From the NCBI GenBank assembly GCA_964353355.1, contig CAYGVT010000066.1:1-64000 (forward strand): DNA of 64,000 bases, in the 5' to 3' direction. Positions within the stretch are counted from its first letter, which is position 1, and each line of letters starts with the position of its first letter. Origin of the DNA: CAYGVT01 sp964353355. GTDB lineage: Archaea; Thermoplasmatota; DTKX01; GCA-020343715. Under the pieces are notes generated by a model. It was given only the letters and a program-made list of their open reading frames with translations. It made no database searches and was not told the DNA's origin. This document shows positions 50,420 through 59,433 of the stretch, piece after piece. The position numbers and the translations under genes were made by a program.

Positions 50420-50836
50420 CTACTTCCCCAGCTCCTTGAGCTTCGCGTCCATTATTGGGACGTAGTCGCCGACCGCGAGCATCCGGCCGAACTCTGACGG
50501 GTCGGCCGGCCTGACCTTGATGACCCAGCCCTTGCCGTAGGGGTCCTCGTTGATGACGAGCGCGTCGTCCTCGACGGATTCGTTGTAGGCCTCGACCGTG
50601 CCGGACACGGGCGCGTAGAGCTTGCCGACCCACTTTCCGGTCTCGATGGTGCCGAAGGGCTTGTCCTTGGTGACGGCGTCGCCCTCCATGGGCATGTCCA
50701 CGTAGACGATGTCGCCCGCGAGCCTCTGGGCGAAGTCGGTCACGCCGACGACGACCAGCTCGCCCTCCATCCGGGCCCACATGTGCTCCTTGTGGTAGCG
50801 GACGTCCTCGGCCAGCTTGTATCCCTTGTGCTCCAT
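50420..50836 (-). CDS. Lipoyl-carrier H-protein (GcvH-like), copy 1
   Basis: The 138-residue protein has the lipoyl domain of glycine-cleavage H-proteins: HKEHMWARMEGELVVVGVTD, FAQRLAGDIVYVDMPMEGD, and the lipoylation site GTIETGKWVGKLYAPVSG with Lys68. The usual ESVK reads ETGK. The site differs from copy 2 (ESVK), so the two proteins probably serve different partners. GGAGGAAG lies upstream of the ATG at 50836, and AATTTAAT (about 50878) is a TATA-like element. It is divergent from the Hdr operon, with which it shares an intergenic promoter region. No GcvP, GcvT or lipoate ligase is in the window. Confidence 0.9.
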   Translation of the reverse strand: MEHKGYKLAEDVRYHKEHMWARMEGELVVVGVTDFAQRLAGDIVYVDMPMEGDAVTKDKPFGTIETGKWVGKLYAPVSGTVEAYNESVEDDALVINEDPYGKGWVIKVRPADPSEFGRMLAVGDYVPIMDAKLKELGK

Positions 50837-51046
50837 GCGCCTTCCTCCGGTGTGCGCCCAGGGATGGTGGCGATGGGAATTAAATTTTCGGGATGAGTGG
50901 ACCACCGGTGCGTCCGGTCCGCTCGGAGCCCTCGCGCGCCCGCCCTCACCACCGCCCCCACCCGCAGCACGTTGCGCTGCCACGGTCGGCGTTGGTCCGC
51001 CGCGGGCGCCAGCATTCCAGGGATTATAAAGCAGCCCGCCAATCAT

Positions 51047-51054
51047 TATTTATA
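51047..51054 (+). promoter_or_regulatory. TATA box of the Hdr operon
   Basis: TATTTATA in the 276-base gap between the divergent H-protein and hdrC. A second AT-rich element, ATTATAAA (about 51023), is close by. Transcription near 51075 gives a leader with CGGAGGA before ATG 51113. Confidence 0.6.
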
Positions 51055-51112
51055 CCGACGGCCAGATTCCACCAGGCCAGCGCAGCCTCTCCTGGCTCCG
51101 GAGGACCGATAC

Positions 51113-51703
51113 ATGGCAGAAGGACCCCCCGGGGATTACCCCCTCGTCACGGACGCCGAGACCGACCCTGGCTTCGCCGACCGCATCAGGGCGACGCCTG
51201 GAGGCGAGGGCATCCTGCGGTGCTACGCGTGCGGCACCTGCTCCGCGAGCTGCCCCATCCGCGCCATCGACGAGGAGTTCAACCCCAGGCGCATCATCCG
51301 CCTGGCCCTGCTCGGGCTCAGAGACGAGGTCCTGCGGTCGCAGTTCATATGGCTGTGCACCGGCTGCTTCATCTGCCAGGAGCGGTGCCCCCAGGACGTG
51401 CGCATCACGGACCTCATGATGGCGCTGCGCAACATCGCCACCGAGGAGGGATGGCCGCACCCGACCGTGCAGGCCATCGCCGAGATGCTCGAGGCGCACG
51501 GGGCCGTGCTCGAGACGGGAGATTTCGAGAACGAGAGGCGCGCCAAGGCCGGCCTTCCGCCGAGGCGCCCGCCGGCGCAGCCCGTCCGCGACATCATCGA
51601 GGGCACCGGCCTCGCCGCCAGGCTCAAGGAGGCCAAGGCCAGGGCGGCGAAGGCGCAATCCGACGACGCGCTGGCGGCCAAGGCAGGCGGAGGTGGGGCG
51701 TGA
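51113..51703 (+). CDS. hdrC: Heterodisulfide reductase subunit C-like, two [4Fe-4S] clusters
   Basis: The 196-residue protein is HdrC: CYACGTCSASCP (Cys37, 40, 43, 47) and CTGCFICQERCPQDVRI (Cys82, 85, 88, 92) bind two [4Fe-4S] clusters that carry electrons from HdrA to HdrB. The order is normal for the family. A variable, charged C-terminal tail follows. It is the first gene of an eight-gene operon, all with very short or overlapping junctions. The hdrB ATG overlaps its stop. GGAGGA precedes the ATG. Confidence 0.92.
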   Translation: MAEGPPGDYPLVTDAETDPGFADRIRATPGGEGILRCYACGTCSASCPIRAIDEEFNPRRIIRLALLGLRDEVLRSQFIWLCTGCFICQERCPQDVRITDLMMALRNIATEEGWPHPTVQAIAEMLEAHGAVLETGDFENERRAKAGLPPRRPPAQPVRDIIEGTGLAARLKEAKARAAKAQSDDALAAKAGGGGA

Positions 51704-52605
51704 TGGCACAGGGACGGTCGTACGCGCTCTTCCTCGGCTGCAACGCCCCGGTCCGCACCCTCAACTACGACATGGCCACCCGCGCAGTGCTCACGGGGCT
51801 CGGCGTGCGCTTCGTGGACCTCGACGGCTTCGCGTGCTGCGGCTACCCCCTCGAGGCCGCCGACCACCTCACGGCCGTCACGATGGCCGCGCGCAACATC
51901 GCGCTCGCGGAGGCCCAGGGGCTGGACGTGCTCGCCATCTGCTCCGCGTGCTCGGGCACGCTCATCCGCGCGCGCCACGAGCTGCTGCACGACGAGAGCC
52001 TCAGGAAGGATGTCAACGCGCGCCTGCGCAAGGAGCACATCGAGTTCCGCGGCACGGCCAAGGTCGAGCACCTGCTGAGGTTCCTGCACGAGGGGGTCGG
52101 TATCGAGCGTCTGCGCTCGCACATCACGCGCCCGCTCACCGGATGGCGCGTGGCCGTGCACTACGGCTGCCACTACCTCAAGCCCTCCGAGGTCGTCGGG
52201 GGCGAGGACGACCCCGAGGTGCCGCACACCGTCGACGAGCTCGTCGCGGTCACGGGCGCGACCTCTGTGCCCTACGCCGAGCGCCAGCTCTGCTGCGGCG
52301 GCGGCGTGCTCGGCTACCGCGAGGCCGACTCGCACAAGCTCATCGCCAAGAAGCTCGACTCCGTCGTCGCCGCGGGCGCGGACGCGCTCGAGGTGCACTG
52401 CGCCTTCTGCGCCGTGATGTACGACGGCAACCAGAAGGCGGCCGAGCGCGCCGCGGGCAAGGCCTGGAACGTGCCGGTCCTGGTCTACCCCCAGCTCCTG
52501 GGCCTCGCGATGGGCATCGGCCCGGAGGAGCTGGGCTTCAGGCACAACCGCGTGAGGGCCCGGGAGCTGCTCGCTCGCCTCGAGGGGGTGAGCGCGGCGC
52601 GATGA
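51703..52605 (+). CDS. hdrB: Heterodisulfide reductase subunit B-like, CCG domains
   Basis: The 300-residue protein has two CCG domains: Cys13, Cys45-Cys46, Cys80 and Cys83 in the first, and Cys156, Cys197-Cys198, Cys233 and Cys236 in the second. These fit the non-cubane iron-sulfur clusters of HdrB, the site of disulfide or other thiol reduction. The motifs FACCGYPLEAADH, CSACSGTL, LCCGGGVLGY and HCAFCAVMYD are complete. The substrate in this organism is not known, as no CoM/CoB genes are in view. ATG overlaps the hdrC stop; the stop overlaps the ATG of the first hdrA (ATGA). Confidence 0.93.
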   Translation: MAQGRSYALFLGCNAPVRTLNYDMATRAVLTGLGVRFVDLDGFACCGYPLEAADHLTAVTMAARNIALAEAQGLDVLAICSACSGTLIRARHELLHDESLRKDVNARLRKEHIEFRGTAKVEHLLRFLHEGVGIERLRSHITRPLTGWRVAVHYGCHYLKPSEVVGGEDDPEVPHTVDELVAVTGATSVPYAERQLCCGGGVLGYREADSHKLIAKKLDSVVAAGADALEVHCAFCAVMYDGNQKAAERAAGKAWNVPVLVYPQLLGLAMGIGPEELGFRHNRVRARELLARLEGVSAAR

Positions 52606-55598
52606 CGCGCGCCGCGCTGGTCCTGGGCGGCGGCGTCGCGGGGGTCCAGGCGGCCCTCGACCTCGCCGACGCGGGCTACTTGGTCCATCTGGTCGAGCGC
52701 TCGCCCTCCCTCGGCGGCAACATGATCCGCCTCGACAAGACGTTCCCCACGAACGACTGCTCCGCGTGCATCCTCTCGCCAAGGCTCGTGGAGGCGGGGC
52801 GCCATCCGCGCATCCACCTCCTCACCAGCTCGGACCTCGTGTCGCTGGAGGGCGAGGCGGGCGCGTTCACCGCCAGGGTCGTCGAGCGGCCCCGCTACGT
52901 TGACATGGCGGCGTGCGTGGGCTGCGGCGCGTGCTCCGAGGTCTGCCCCGTCAAGGTCCCGAGCGAGTTCGACCTGGGGCTCAGCAAGCGCAAGGCCATC
53001 TACATCCCGTTCCCGCAGGCGGTGCCCCTCAAGTACGTCATCGACCCCGCGCACTGCCTCAAGCTCACCAAGGACAGGTGCGGCCTGTGCGCGCGCACAT
53101 GCCAGGCGGGCGCGGTCGACTACGACGCCAAGCCCGTGGAGCACGTGCTCGACGTGGGCGCGGTCGTGGTCGCGACGGGCTTCCAGCAGCTCGACGCGTC
53201 CCGCCGACCCGAGCTCGGCCACGGCCGCCTCAGGGACGTCGTCACGGGCCTCGAGCTCGAGCGCATGCTCTCGGCCTCCGGCCCCACCGGCGGCAAGGTC
53301 CTGCGGCCGTCGGACGGCAATGTGCCGGGGCGCGTGGCGTTCGTGCACTGCGCCCTCTCGCGCGACGTGCGCCGGGGCGTCGCGCACTGCTCGCGCGTGT
53401 GCTGCATGTACCTCGTGAAGGAGGCGATGGTGCTGCGCGAGCACCACCCGGGCGCGGAGGCGACGCTGCTGCACATGGACCTGCGCGCCTTCGGCAAGGG
53501 CTACGACGCCTACGTCGACCGCGCGGGGGCGTCCGGCATCAGTTTCGTGCGCGGCCGCGCGACCGAGGTCCAGGAGGACGGGCGGGGAGGGCTCGTCGTG
53601 CTCGCCGAGGACGAGGAGGGCCGGCCCGTGCGCGTGGGCGCGGACCTCGTCGTGCTCGGCACGGCCATCGTGCCTGCGGAGGGCGCGTCCGCGCTCGCGG
53701 GCGCGCTCGGCCTCGGGCTCGACGCCGCGCTCTTCCTCGCCACCGACCCGGACGACCCCGCGCAGCTGCGCACGACGCGGCCCGGCGTCCTCGTCGCTGG
53801 CTGCGCATCCGGCCCCAGGGACGTGCCGGACAGCGTCGCCCAGGGCTCCGCGGCCGCAGCGGCCGCGGCCACGCTCCTGCGCGACCATCGCATGCCGGTC
53901 CCCCCGCCCGAGGTGCCCGTGACCGACCCCGCCGCCGAGCCCCGCGTCGGCGTCTTCGTCTGCCACTGCGGCTCCAACATCGCGGGCGTGGTCGACACCC
54001 GCGCCGTCGCGGAGGCGGCGCGCGCGCTCCCCGGCGTGGTCCATGCGGAGGAGAACGTCTACACCTGCTCCCAGGACGCGCAGGTCGGCATGGCGCGCAC
54101 CATCCACGGGCTTGGGCTCAACCGCGTCGTGGTCGCGGCGTGCTCGCCGACGACGCACGAGCCGCTGTTCCGCTCGACGCTGGTCGCGGCGGGCCTCGAC
54201 CCGCACCTGCTGGACATGGCGAACATCCGCAACCAGTGCTCATGGGCGCATGCGGGGGAGCCCGCGGCCGCGACCGCGAAATCCGTCGACCTCGTGCGCG
54301 CGTCCGTCGCGAGGGCGCGCGCCCTCGAGCCACTCGGCAGCGGCGTCGCCGAGGTGACTCCCAGGGCCCTCGTCGTCGGTGGCGGCGTGGCGGGCATGGC
54401 CTCGGCCCTCGCGCTCGCGCCCCACGTGGAGGTCACACTGGTGGAGCGGGCGGACCGCCTCGGCGGCACGGCCCGGCGCCTTTCCACGACATTCCCCGAC
54501 GGGGAGGCGGGCGCCGACATCGTAGGACGCCTCGAGCGCGCCGTCCGGGCCGCGGGCGTCCGTGTGCTCCTGGGGGCCAGCGTCGAGTCCGTGGGCGGTC
54601 ACGTGGGCAGCTTCGCCTACAGGCTTGCGACCGCCGAAGGGCCCGTGGAGGGCAGCGCGGGCGCCATCGTCATGGCAGTGGGCGCGACGCCCTACGAGCC
54701 CGCCAAGGGCGAGCACGGCCGCGGGCACCCGGCGGTCGTGACCAGCCTCGAGCTCGAGGAGGAGCTGCAAGAGAAACCGGAGGGTCGGTCGTACGCGTTC
54801 ATCCAGTGCGTCGGCTCCCGCGCCGACGGCCGCGGCTGCTCCCGCTACTGCTGCCAGGCCACGCTGCAGCAGGCGCGCGAGCTCGCGGAGGCGGGCAACC
54901 GCGTCGTGGTGCTGCACCGCGACGTGCGCGCCTACGCCGCGCGGGGCGAGGAGGCCTACCGCGCCGCGCGCGAGGCGGGCGTGCTGTTCGCGCGCTACGT
55001 GCCGGACCGCCCACCAGCGGTCAGCGACGCGCTCTGGGGCAAGGCCCTGGTGCGGTGGCGCGACCCCGTCGCGCTCCGCACCGTGGAGCGCCGCGTCGAC
55101 CGCGTCGTGCTCGCGGTCGGATTGCGCCCACCCGAGGGGCTCGCGGAGCTCAGGGCGATGCTGAAGCTCCCCGGCGACCCCGAGGGCTTCCTGCTAGAGC
55201 GGCACCCCAAGCTCGGGCCCGTCGAGACCAACACCGAGGGCGTCTACCTCGCGGGCGCGTGCCAGTACCCCATGTCCATCCCGGAGGCCGCGGCCGCGGG
55301 CGCGGCGGCGGCCATGAAGGCGCTTGGCCCGCTCGGCCGCGGTTGGGTCCCGACCGAGGCCGGCACCGCCGAGGTCGACCGCGACGGATGCATCGGCTGC
55401 TCGCTTTGCGTGAGGCTGTGCCCATACGGCGCCATCTCCAAGGACGCCGAGAACCGCGCGGCGGTCGCATCGGCGCTCTGCAAGGCGTGCGGCCTGTGCG
55501 CGGCCTCGTGCCCCGTGCGCGCCATCTCCGTGCGCCACTTCCGCGACGGCCAGCTCGTCGCCCAGGTGCGCGCCCTCGCGGGGGGTGACGCGCCGTGA
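52602..55598 (+). CDS. hdrA: HdrA paralogue 1, large double flavoprotein
   Basis: The 998-residue protein is about half as long again as typical HdrA. It begins with an FAD-binding domain (VLGGGVAGVQAALDLA), then KTFPTNDCSACILSP and two ferredoxin-like [4Fe-4S] motifs (CVGCGACSEVCP and CGLCARTC). From about residue 448 it restarts with GVFVCHCGSNIAGVVD and CSQDAQVGM. A second FAD domain (VVGGGVAGMASAL, about 590) and two C-terminal ferredoxin motifs (CIGCSLCVRLCP, CKACGLCAASCP) follow. It thus holds two flavin sites and at least four clusters, suiting it to split electrons between acceptors. It overlaps hdrB and the MvhD-HTH gene by 4 bases. Confidence 0.93.
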   Translation: MTRAALVLGGGVAGVQAALDLADAGYLVHLVERSPSLGGNMIRLDKTFPTNDCSACILSPRLVEAGRHPRIHLLTSSDLVSLEGEAGAFTARVVERPRYVDMAACVGCGACSEVCPVKVPSEFDLGLSKRKAIYIPFPQAVPLKYVIDPAHCLKLTKDRCGLCARTCQAGAVDYDAKPVEHVLDVGAVVVATGFQQLDASRRPELGHGRLRDVVTGLELERMLSASGPTGGKVLRPSDGNVPGRVAFVHCALSRDVRRGVAHCSRVCCMYLVKEAMVLREHHPGAEATLLHMDLRAFGKGYDAYVDRAGASGISFVRGRATEVQEDGRGGLVVLAEDEEGRPVRVGADLVVLGTAIVPAEGASALAGALGLGLDAALFLATDPDDPAQLRTTRPGVLVAGCASGPRDVPDSVAQGSAAAAAAATLLRDHRMPVPPPEVPVTDPAAEPRVGVFVCHCGSNIAGVVDTRAVAEAARALPGVVHAEENVYTCSQDAQVGMARTIHGLGLNRVVVAACSPTTHEPLFRSTLVAAGLDPHLLDMANIRNQCSWAHAGEPAAATAKSVDLVRASVARARALEPLGSGVAEVTPRALVVGGGVAGMASALALAPHVEVTLVERADRLGGTARRLSTTFPDGEAGADIVGRLERAVRAAGVRVLLGASVESVGGHVGSFAYRLATAEGPVEGSAGAIVMAVGATPYEPAKGEHGRGHPAVVTSLELEEELQEKPEGRSYAFIQCVGSRADGRGCSRYCCQATLQQARELAEAGNRVVVLHRDVRAYAARGEEAYRAAREAGVLFARYVPDRPPAVSDALWGKALVRWRDPVALRTVERRVDRVVLAVGLRPPEGLAELRAMLKLPGDPEGFLLERHPKLGPVETNTEGVYLAGACQYPMSIPEAAAAGAAAAMKALGPLGRGWVPTEAGTAEVDRDGCIGCSLCVRLCPYGAISKDAENRAAVASALCKACGLCAASCPVRAISVRHFRDGQLVAQVRALAGGDAP

Positions 55599-56359
55599 GC
55601 TTCGAGCCGCGCATCGTGGGGGTGCTCTGCAACTGGTGCTCCTACGCGGGCGCCGACCTAGCGGGCACATCGCGCATCCAGTACCCCCCGAACGTGCGCG
55701 TGGTGCGCGTCATGTGCTCGGGGCGGGTCGACCCGCGGCTCGTGGTCGAGGCGCTGCTCTCGGGCGCGGACGGGGTGCTCGCGCTCGGCTGCCACCCGGG
55801 CGACTGCCACTACCAGACCGGCAACCTGGAGGCGCGCGAGAAGTTCGAGGCCCTCAAGGCCGTACTCGCGCTCACGCGCGCCGCGGCGGGCAGGTTCGAC
55901 TATGACTGGGTCTCGGCCTCCGAGGGCGCGAGGTTCGCCGAGGTCGTCACCGCCTTCACCGTGCGCGTGCGCGCGCTGGGCCCGGTGCCGCGCGACGACG
56001 CGTCGCGCCGCGAGCTGCGCGCCGCGCTGCGCGAGGCGGGCGAGTTCCGCACGCGGTGGCTCGTGGGCCGCGGCAGGCGCATCCAGCTCGAGGGCGACGC
56101 CTACGGGCAGCCCGTGGACGCCGCCAGGTGGGGGGACATCGTCGGCGCCGTGCTGCGGGAGCAGTTCACGCGCGCGCTCATCCTCGAGCGCGCGTCCGAG
56201 GGCGCCGTGACGGTCGAGGAGCTCGCCTCGCTCACGGGTCTCGAGCCCGCGACCGTGCTGAGGCACGTCCAGAGGCTCCGCGCCAAGGGCGACATCGCCA
56301 TCGAGGGGGCGCGCGGCCGGTCGCCGCTGTGGAGGACGACGGGGGTGGTCGGCGAATGA
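55595..56359 (+). CDS. mvhD: MvhD-like [2Fe-2S] protein with C-terminal helix-turn-helix
   Basis: The 254-residue protein begins with a normal MvhD domain (about 1-135): LCNWCSYAGADLAGTSR, VMCSG, GCHPGDCHY with Cys12, 15, 41, 66 and 71. It then has about 115 extra residues ending in a winged-helix motif, VTVEELASLTGLEPATVLRH then VQRLRAKGDIAIEG and SPLWRT. Ordinary MvhD is about 140 residues. MvhD passes electrons from a donor module to HdrA. The helix-turn-helix may have regulatory or protein-binding use; it is unusual in an electron-transfer subunit. GTG 55595 overlaps the hdrA stop (GTGA). Confidence 0.9.
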   Translation: MSFEPRIVGVLCNWCSYAGADLAGTSRIQYPPNVRVVRVMCSGRVDPRLVVEALLSGADGVLALGCHPGDCHYQTGNLEAREKFEALKAVLALTRAAAGRFDYDWVSASEGARFAEVVTAFTVRVRALGPVPRDDASRRELRAALREAGEFRTRWLVGRGRRIQLEGDAYGQPVDAARWGDIVGAVLREQFTRALILERASEGAVTVEELASLTGLEPATVLRHVQRLRAKGDIAIEGARGRSPLWRTTGVVGE

Positions 56360-59300
56360 CCTCCGCACCGACCGAGAGGCCCAAGGACGCCGGGGCCGCA
56401 CCGACACAGCAGGCCCCCGTGGGCTCAGTGCTCGTGGTGGGCGGGGGCATCGCGGGCATGCAATCCGCGCTCGACCTCGCCGGCGCGGGATTCCTGGTCC
56501 ACGTCGTCGAGGAGAGGGGCGGCATCGGAGGGTGGATGTCGCGGCTCGACAAGACGTTCCCCACGAACGACTGCTCCATGTGCATCCTCGCGCCCAAGCT
56601 CGTCGAGGTGGGCCGCCACCCCAACGTGCGCCTGCGCACGAGCGCCCGCCTCCTGGGCCTCGAGGGCGAGGCCGGCGCCTTCGTGGCGACCGTGGAGGAG
56701 ACCCCTAGGTACATCGACCCCGCCAGGTGCACCGGCTGCAGCCTGTGCGCGCAGTGGTGCCCGGTCGATGCCGTGTCCGACTACGACAAGGGCGTCGGGG
56801 ACCGCCCCGCGGTGTCGGCGCTGTTCCCCCAGACCGTGCCCCTTGTCTACTCCATCGACCGCGACGCGTGCATCGGCTGCGGGCTGTGCGCCGAGGTCTG
56901 CGCGGCGCGTGCGGTCGACTACGCGCAGAAGGCCAAGGTCGAGCGCGTCCCGGTGGGCGCGGTCGTGCTCGCGGCGGGCTTCGAGGACGTGCCCGGCACC
57001 GTCCGGCCGGAGTACGGCTGGGGCCGGTTCCCCAACGTGGTGACCTCGCCGCAGTTCGAGCGCATCCTGGCGGCGTCCGGGCCCTACGCAGGCGAGGTGC
57101 TGCGGCCCTCCGACGGCACGCGACCGGCGAGGATCGCCTGGTTGCAGTGCGTGGGCTCGCGCGACGAGCGCCGCGGCAGGCCCTACTGCTCCTCGGTGTG
57201 CTGCACCTACGCCACCAAGGAGGCGGTCATCGCCAAGGAGCACCTCGGCCGCGGCTCGGTCGACTGCCACATCTTCTTCATGGACATGCGCACCTTCGGC
57301 AAGGGCTTCGAGGAGTACTTCGACCGCGCCCGCAACGACTACGGGGTCAGGTACACCAGGTGCCGCATCGGGGAGGTCGTCGAGGACCCCTCCACGCACG
57401 GCCTCGAGGTCGTGTTCGAGGACGAGGGGGGGCGCGCGGGACGCGAGCGGTTCGACATGGTCGTGCTCGCGACCGGCCTGGACCCGCCAGCGGGGGGGCG
57501 CGAGCTCGCGGCCGCGACGGGCGTGGAGCTCGACGCGCACGGGTTCGTGCGCGCGGGCGTGTTCGGCCCCGTGGACACGTCGCGCCCGGGCGTGTTCGCC
57601 TGCGGCGCTCTCTCGGGCCCCAAGGACATCCCCGACACGGTCGCGTCTGCGTCCGCGGCCGCTGCCAGGGCCGCGTCCATCGTCGCGCCCTCGAGGGGCG
57701 CGGAGGTCGTGGCGCCCGTGCTGCCCGAGGAGATCGACGTCGCCTCCCAGGACACGCGCGTGGGCGTGTTCGTGTGCCACTGCGGCATCAACATCGGCGG
57801 TGTCGTCGACGTGCCCGCGGTCGTCGAGCACGCAAGGCGGCTGCCGGGCGTCGCGTGGGTCGAGGACAACCTCTACACCTGCTCGCAGGACACGCAGGAC
57901 CGCATCGTCGAGCGCGTGCGCGAGAGCGGCATCAACCGCGTCGTCGTGGCGTCGTGCACCCCGCGCACGCACGAGCCCCTCTTCCAGGGCACCATCCGCA
58001 AGGCGGGCCTCAACCCGTACCTCTTCGAGCTCGCGAGCCTGCGCGAGCACTCCTCCTGGGTCCATCGGGACGACCCCGAGGCCGCGACCCTGAAGGCCAT
58101 GCGCCTTGTCGACATGGCCGTGGACAAGGTCCGGCGCGCGATGCCCGTGCGAAAGGAGCTCGCGCCCGTCGAGCCCGTGGGCCTTGTCATCGGCGGCGGG
58201 CCCGCGGGCATGGCCGCCGCCCTCGGCATGGCCGACCAGGGCATCCGCACGGTGCTGGTGGAGCGCTCCGACCGGCTGGGCGGCGGGCTGCTCCGGCTCC
58301 CCCACATCCTCGAGCCCGAGGACCCCGCGCGGGCCCTCCGGGAAATGATAGCGCGCGTCACGTCCTCGCCCCTCGTGGAGGTGCTGCTGTCCTCCGAGCT
58401 CTCCTCCTTCTCCGGGGTCGTGGGCGGCTTCGACGCCGTCGTGCGCACCCCCGCCGGTGAGCGGCCCGTGCGCGTAGGCGCCGTCATCGTCGCCACGGGC
58501 GCGCGCGAGCTCCGGCCCGCGGGCGAGCACCTCTACGGCGAGGACGCGCGGGTCATGACCTCGCTCGAGGCCGGCGAGGCCCTGGAGGCGGGCACCTTCC
58601 CGACCCGGGGTGCGGTCGCGTTCGTCCAGTGCGTCGGCTCGCGCATCCCGGAGCGGCCCCAGTGCTCGCGCGTGTGCTGCTCCACGGCCGTGAAGAACGC
58701 CATCCGCATCAAGGAGCGCGACCCCGAGCGCGAGGTCGTTGTGCTCTACCGCGACGTCCGCACCTACGGCATGCGCGAGGCGGCCTACCGGCGCGCGCGG
58801 GAGCTCGGCGTCCTGTTCGCGCGGTTCGAGCTCGAGGCCCCGCCCAGGGTCGTGCGCGACGGGGGCTCGCTGCAAATCGAGTGGACGGACCTGGTCGCGC
58901 GCAGGCGTGTGCGGCGCCGCGTCGGGGCCGTCGTGCTCGCCTCCGCGAGCCTGCCCGCCGAGGGCACGGAGGGGCTCGCGCGCATGCTCAAGGTGCCGCT
59001 CGACGAGCGGGGCTTCCTGCTCGAGGCCCACATGAAGATCCGCCCGCTGGACTTCGCCACCGACGGCGTGTTCCTCGCGGGCGCATGCCACTCCCAGAGG
59101 TTCCTCGACGAGGCCATCGCGCAGGGCCTCGGGGCGGCCTCGCGCGCCTCGACCATCCTGGCCAACCCCACGGTGCTGACGGAGGGGCTGCCCGCGCGCG
59201 TGGACGAGGCGAGGTGCACCGGCTGCGGCACGTGCGAGGCAAACTGCGCGTACGAGGCCATCAAGGTCGACCCCGCGCGGGGGGTCGCGGTCGTGAGCGG

Positions 59301-59433
59301 CGTGCTGTGCAAGGGCTGCGGAACTTGCGCGTGCGTGTGCCCGTCGGGCGCGGTGTCGCTCCCGCGGTACGAGAAGGAGCAGCTGTGCGCGATGATAGAG
59401 GACGCGGTTCTGCCGGAGAGGGGGGTGGGCTGA
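56356..59433 (+). CDS. hdrA: HdrA paralogue 2, large double flavoprotein
   Basis: The 1025-residue protein has the same double layout as paralogue 1: FAD domain VVGGGIAGMQSAL, KTFPTNDCSMCILAP, ferredoxin motifs CTGCSLCAQWCP and CIGCGLCAEVCAARAV. These are followed by GVFVCHCGINIGGVVD, CSQDTQDR, a second FAD domain (VIGGGPAGMAAAL) and C-terminal clusters CTGCGTCEANC and CKGCGTCACVCP. Internal differences from paralogue 1 are spread along the whole length, so it is not a recent copy. Two such large HdrA in one operon suggest two electron-splitting flavins working in series or alternately. It overlaps both neighbours by 4 bases or less. Confidence 0.93.
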   Translation: MTSAPTERPKDAGAAPTQQAPVGSVLVVGGGIAGMQSALDLAGAGFLVHVVEERGGIGGWMSRLDKTFPTNDCSMCILAPKLVEVGRHPNVRLRTSARLLGLEGEAGAFVATVEETPRYIDPARCTGCSLCAQWCPVDAVSDYDKGVGDRPAVSALFPQTVPLVYSIDRDACIGCGLCAEVCAARAVDYAQKAKVERVPVGAVVLAAGFEDVPGTVRPEYGWGRFPNVVTSPQFERILAASGPYAGEVLRPSDGTRPARIAWLQCVGSRDERRGRPYCSSVCCTYATKEAVIAKEHLGRGSVDCHIFFMDMRTFGKGFEEYFDRARNDYGVRYTRCRIGEVVEDPSTHGLEVVFEDEGGRAGRERFDMVVLATGLDPPAGGRELAAATGVELDAHGFVRAGVFGPVDTSRPGVFACGALSGPKDIPDTVASASAAAARAASIVAPSRGAEVVAPVLPEEIDVASQDTRVGVFVCHCGINIGGVVDVPAVVEHARRLPGVAWVEDNLYTCSQDTQDRIVERVRESGINRVVVASCTPRTHEPLFQGTIRKAGLNPYLFELASLREHSSWVHRDDPEAATLKAMRLVDMAVDKVRRAMPVRKELAPVEPVGLVIGGGPAGMAAALGMADQGIRTVLVERSDRLGGGLLRLPHILEPEDPARALREMIARVTSSPLVEVLLSSELSSFSGVVGGFDAVVRTPAGERPVRVGAVIVATGARELRPAGEHLYGEDARVMTSLEAGEALEAGTFPTRGAVAFVQCVGSRIPERPQCSRVCCSTAVKNAIRIKERDPEREVVVLYRDVRTYGMREAAYRRARELGVLFARFELEAPPRVVRDGGSLQIEWTDLVARRRVRRRVGAVVLASASLPAEGTEGLARMLKVPLDERGFLLEAHMKIRPLDFATDGVFLAGACHSQRFLDEAIAQGLGAASRASTILANPTVLTEGLPARVDEARCTGCGTCEANCAYEAIKVDPARGVAVVSGVLCKGCGTCACVCPSGAVSLPRYEKEQLCAMIEDAVLPERGVG

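Noticed and set aside
50420..50836. H-protein copy 1 as evidence of a local glycine cleavage system
   Set aside because: No P-, T- or L-protein gene is in the window, so this remains only one option.
52913..55588. Long plus-strand frame inside hdrA1
   Set aside because: It is an Arg/Gly/Pro-rich shifted reading of hdrA1 with no protein motifs.
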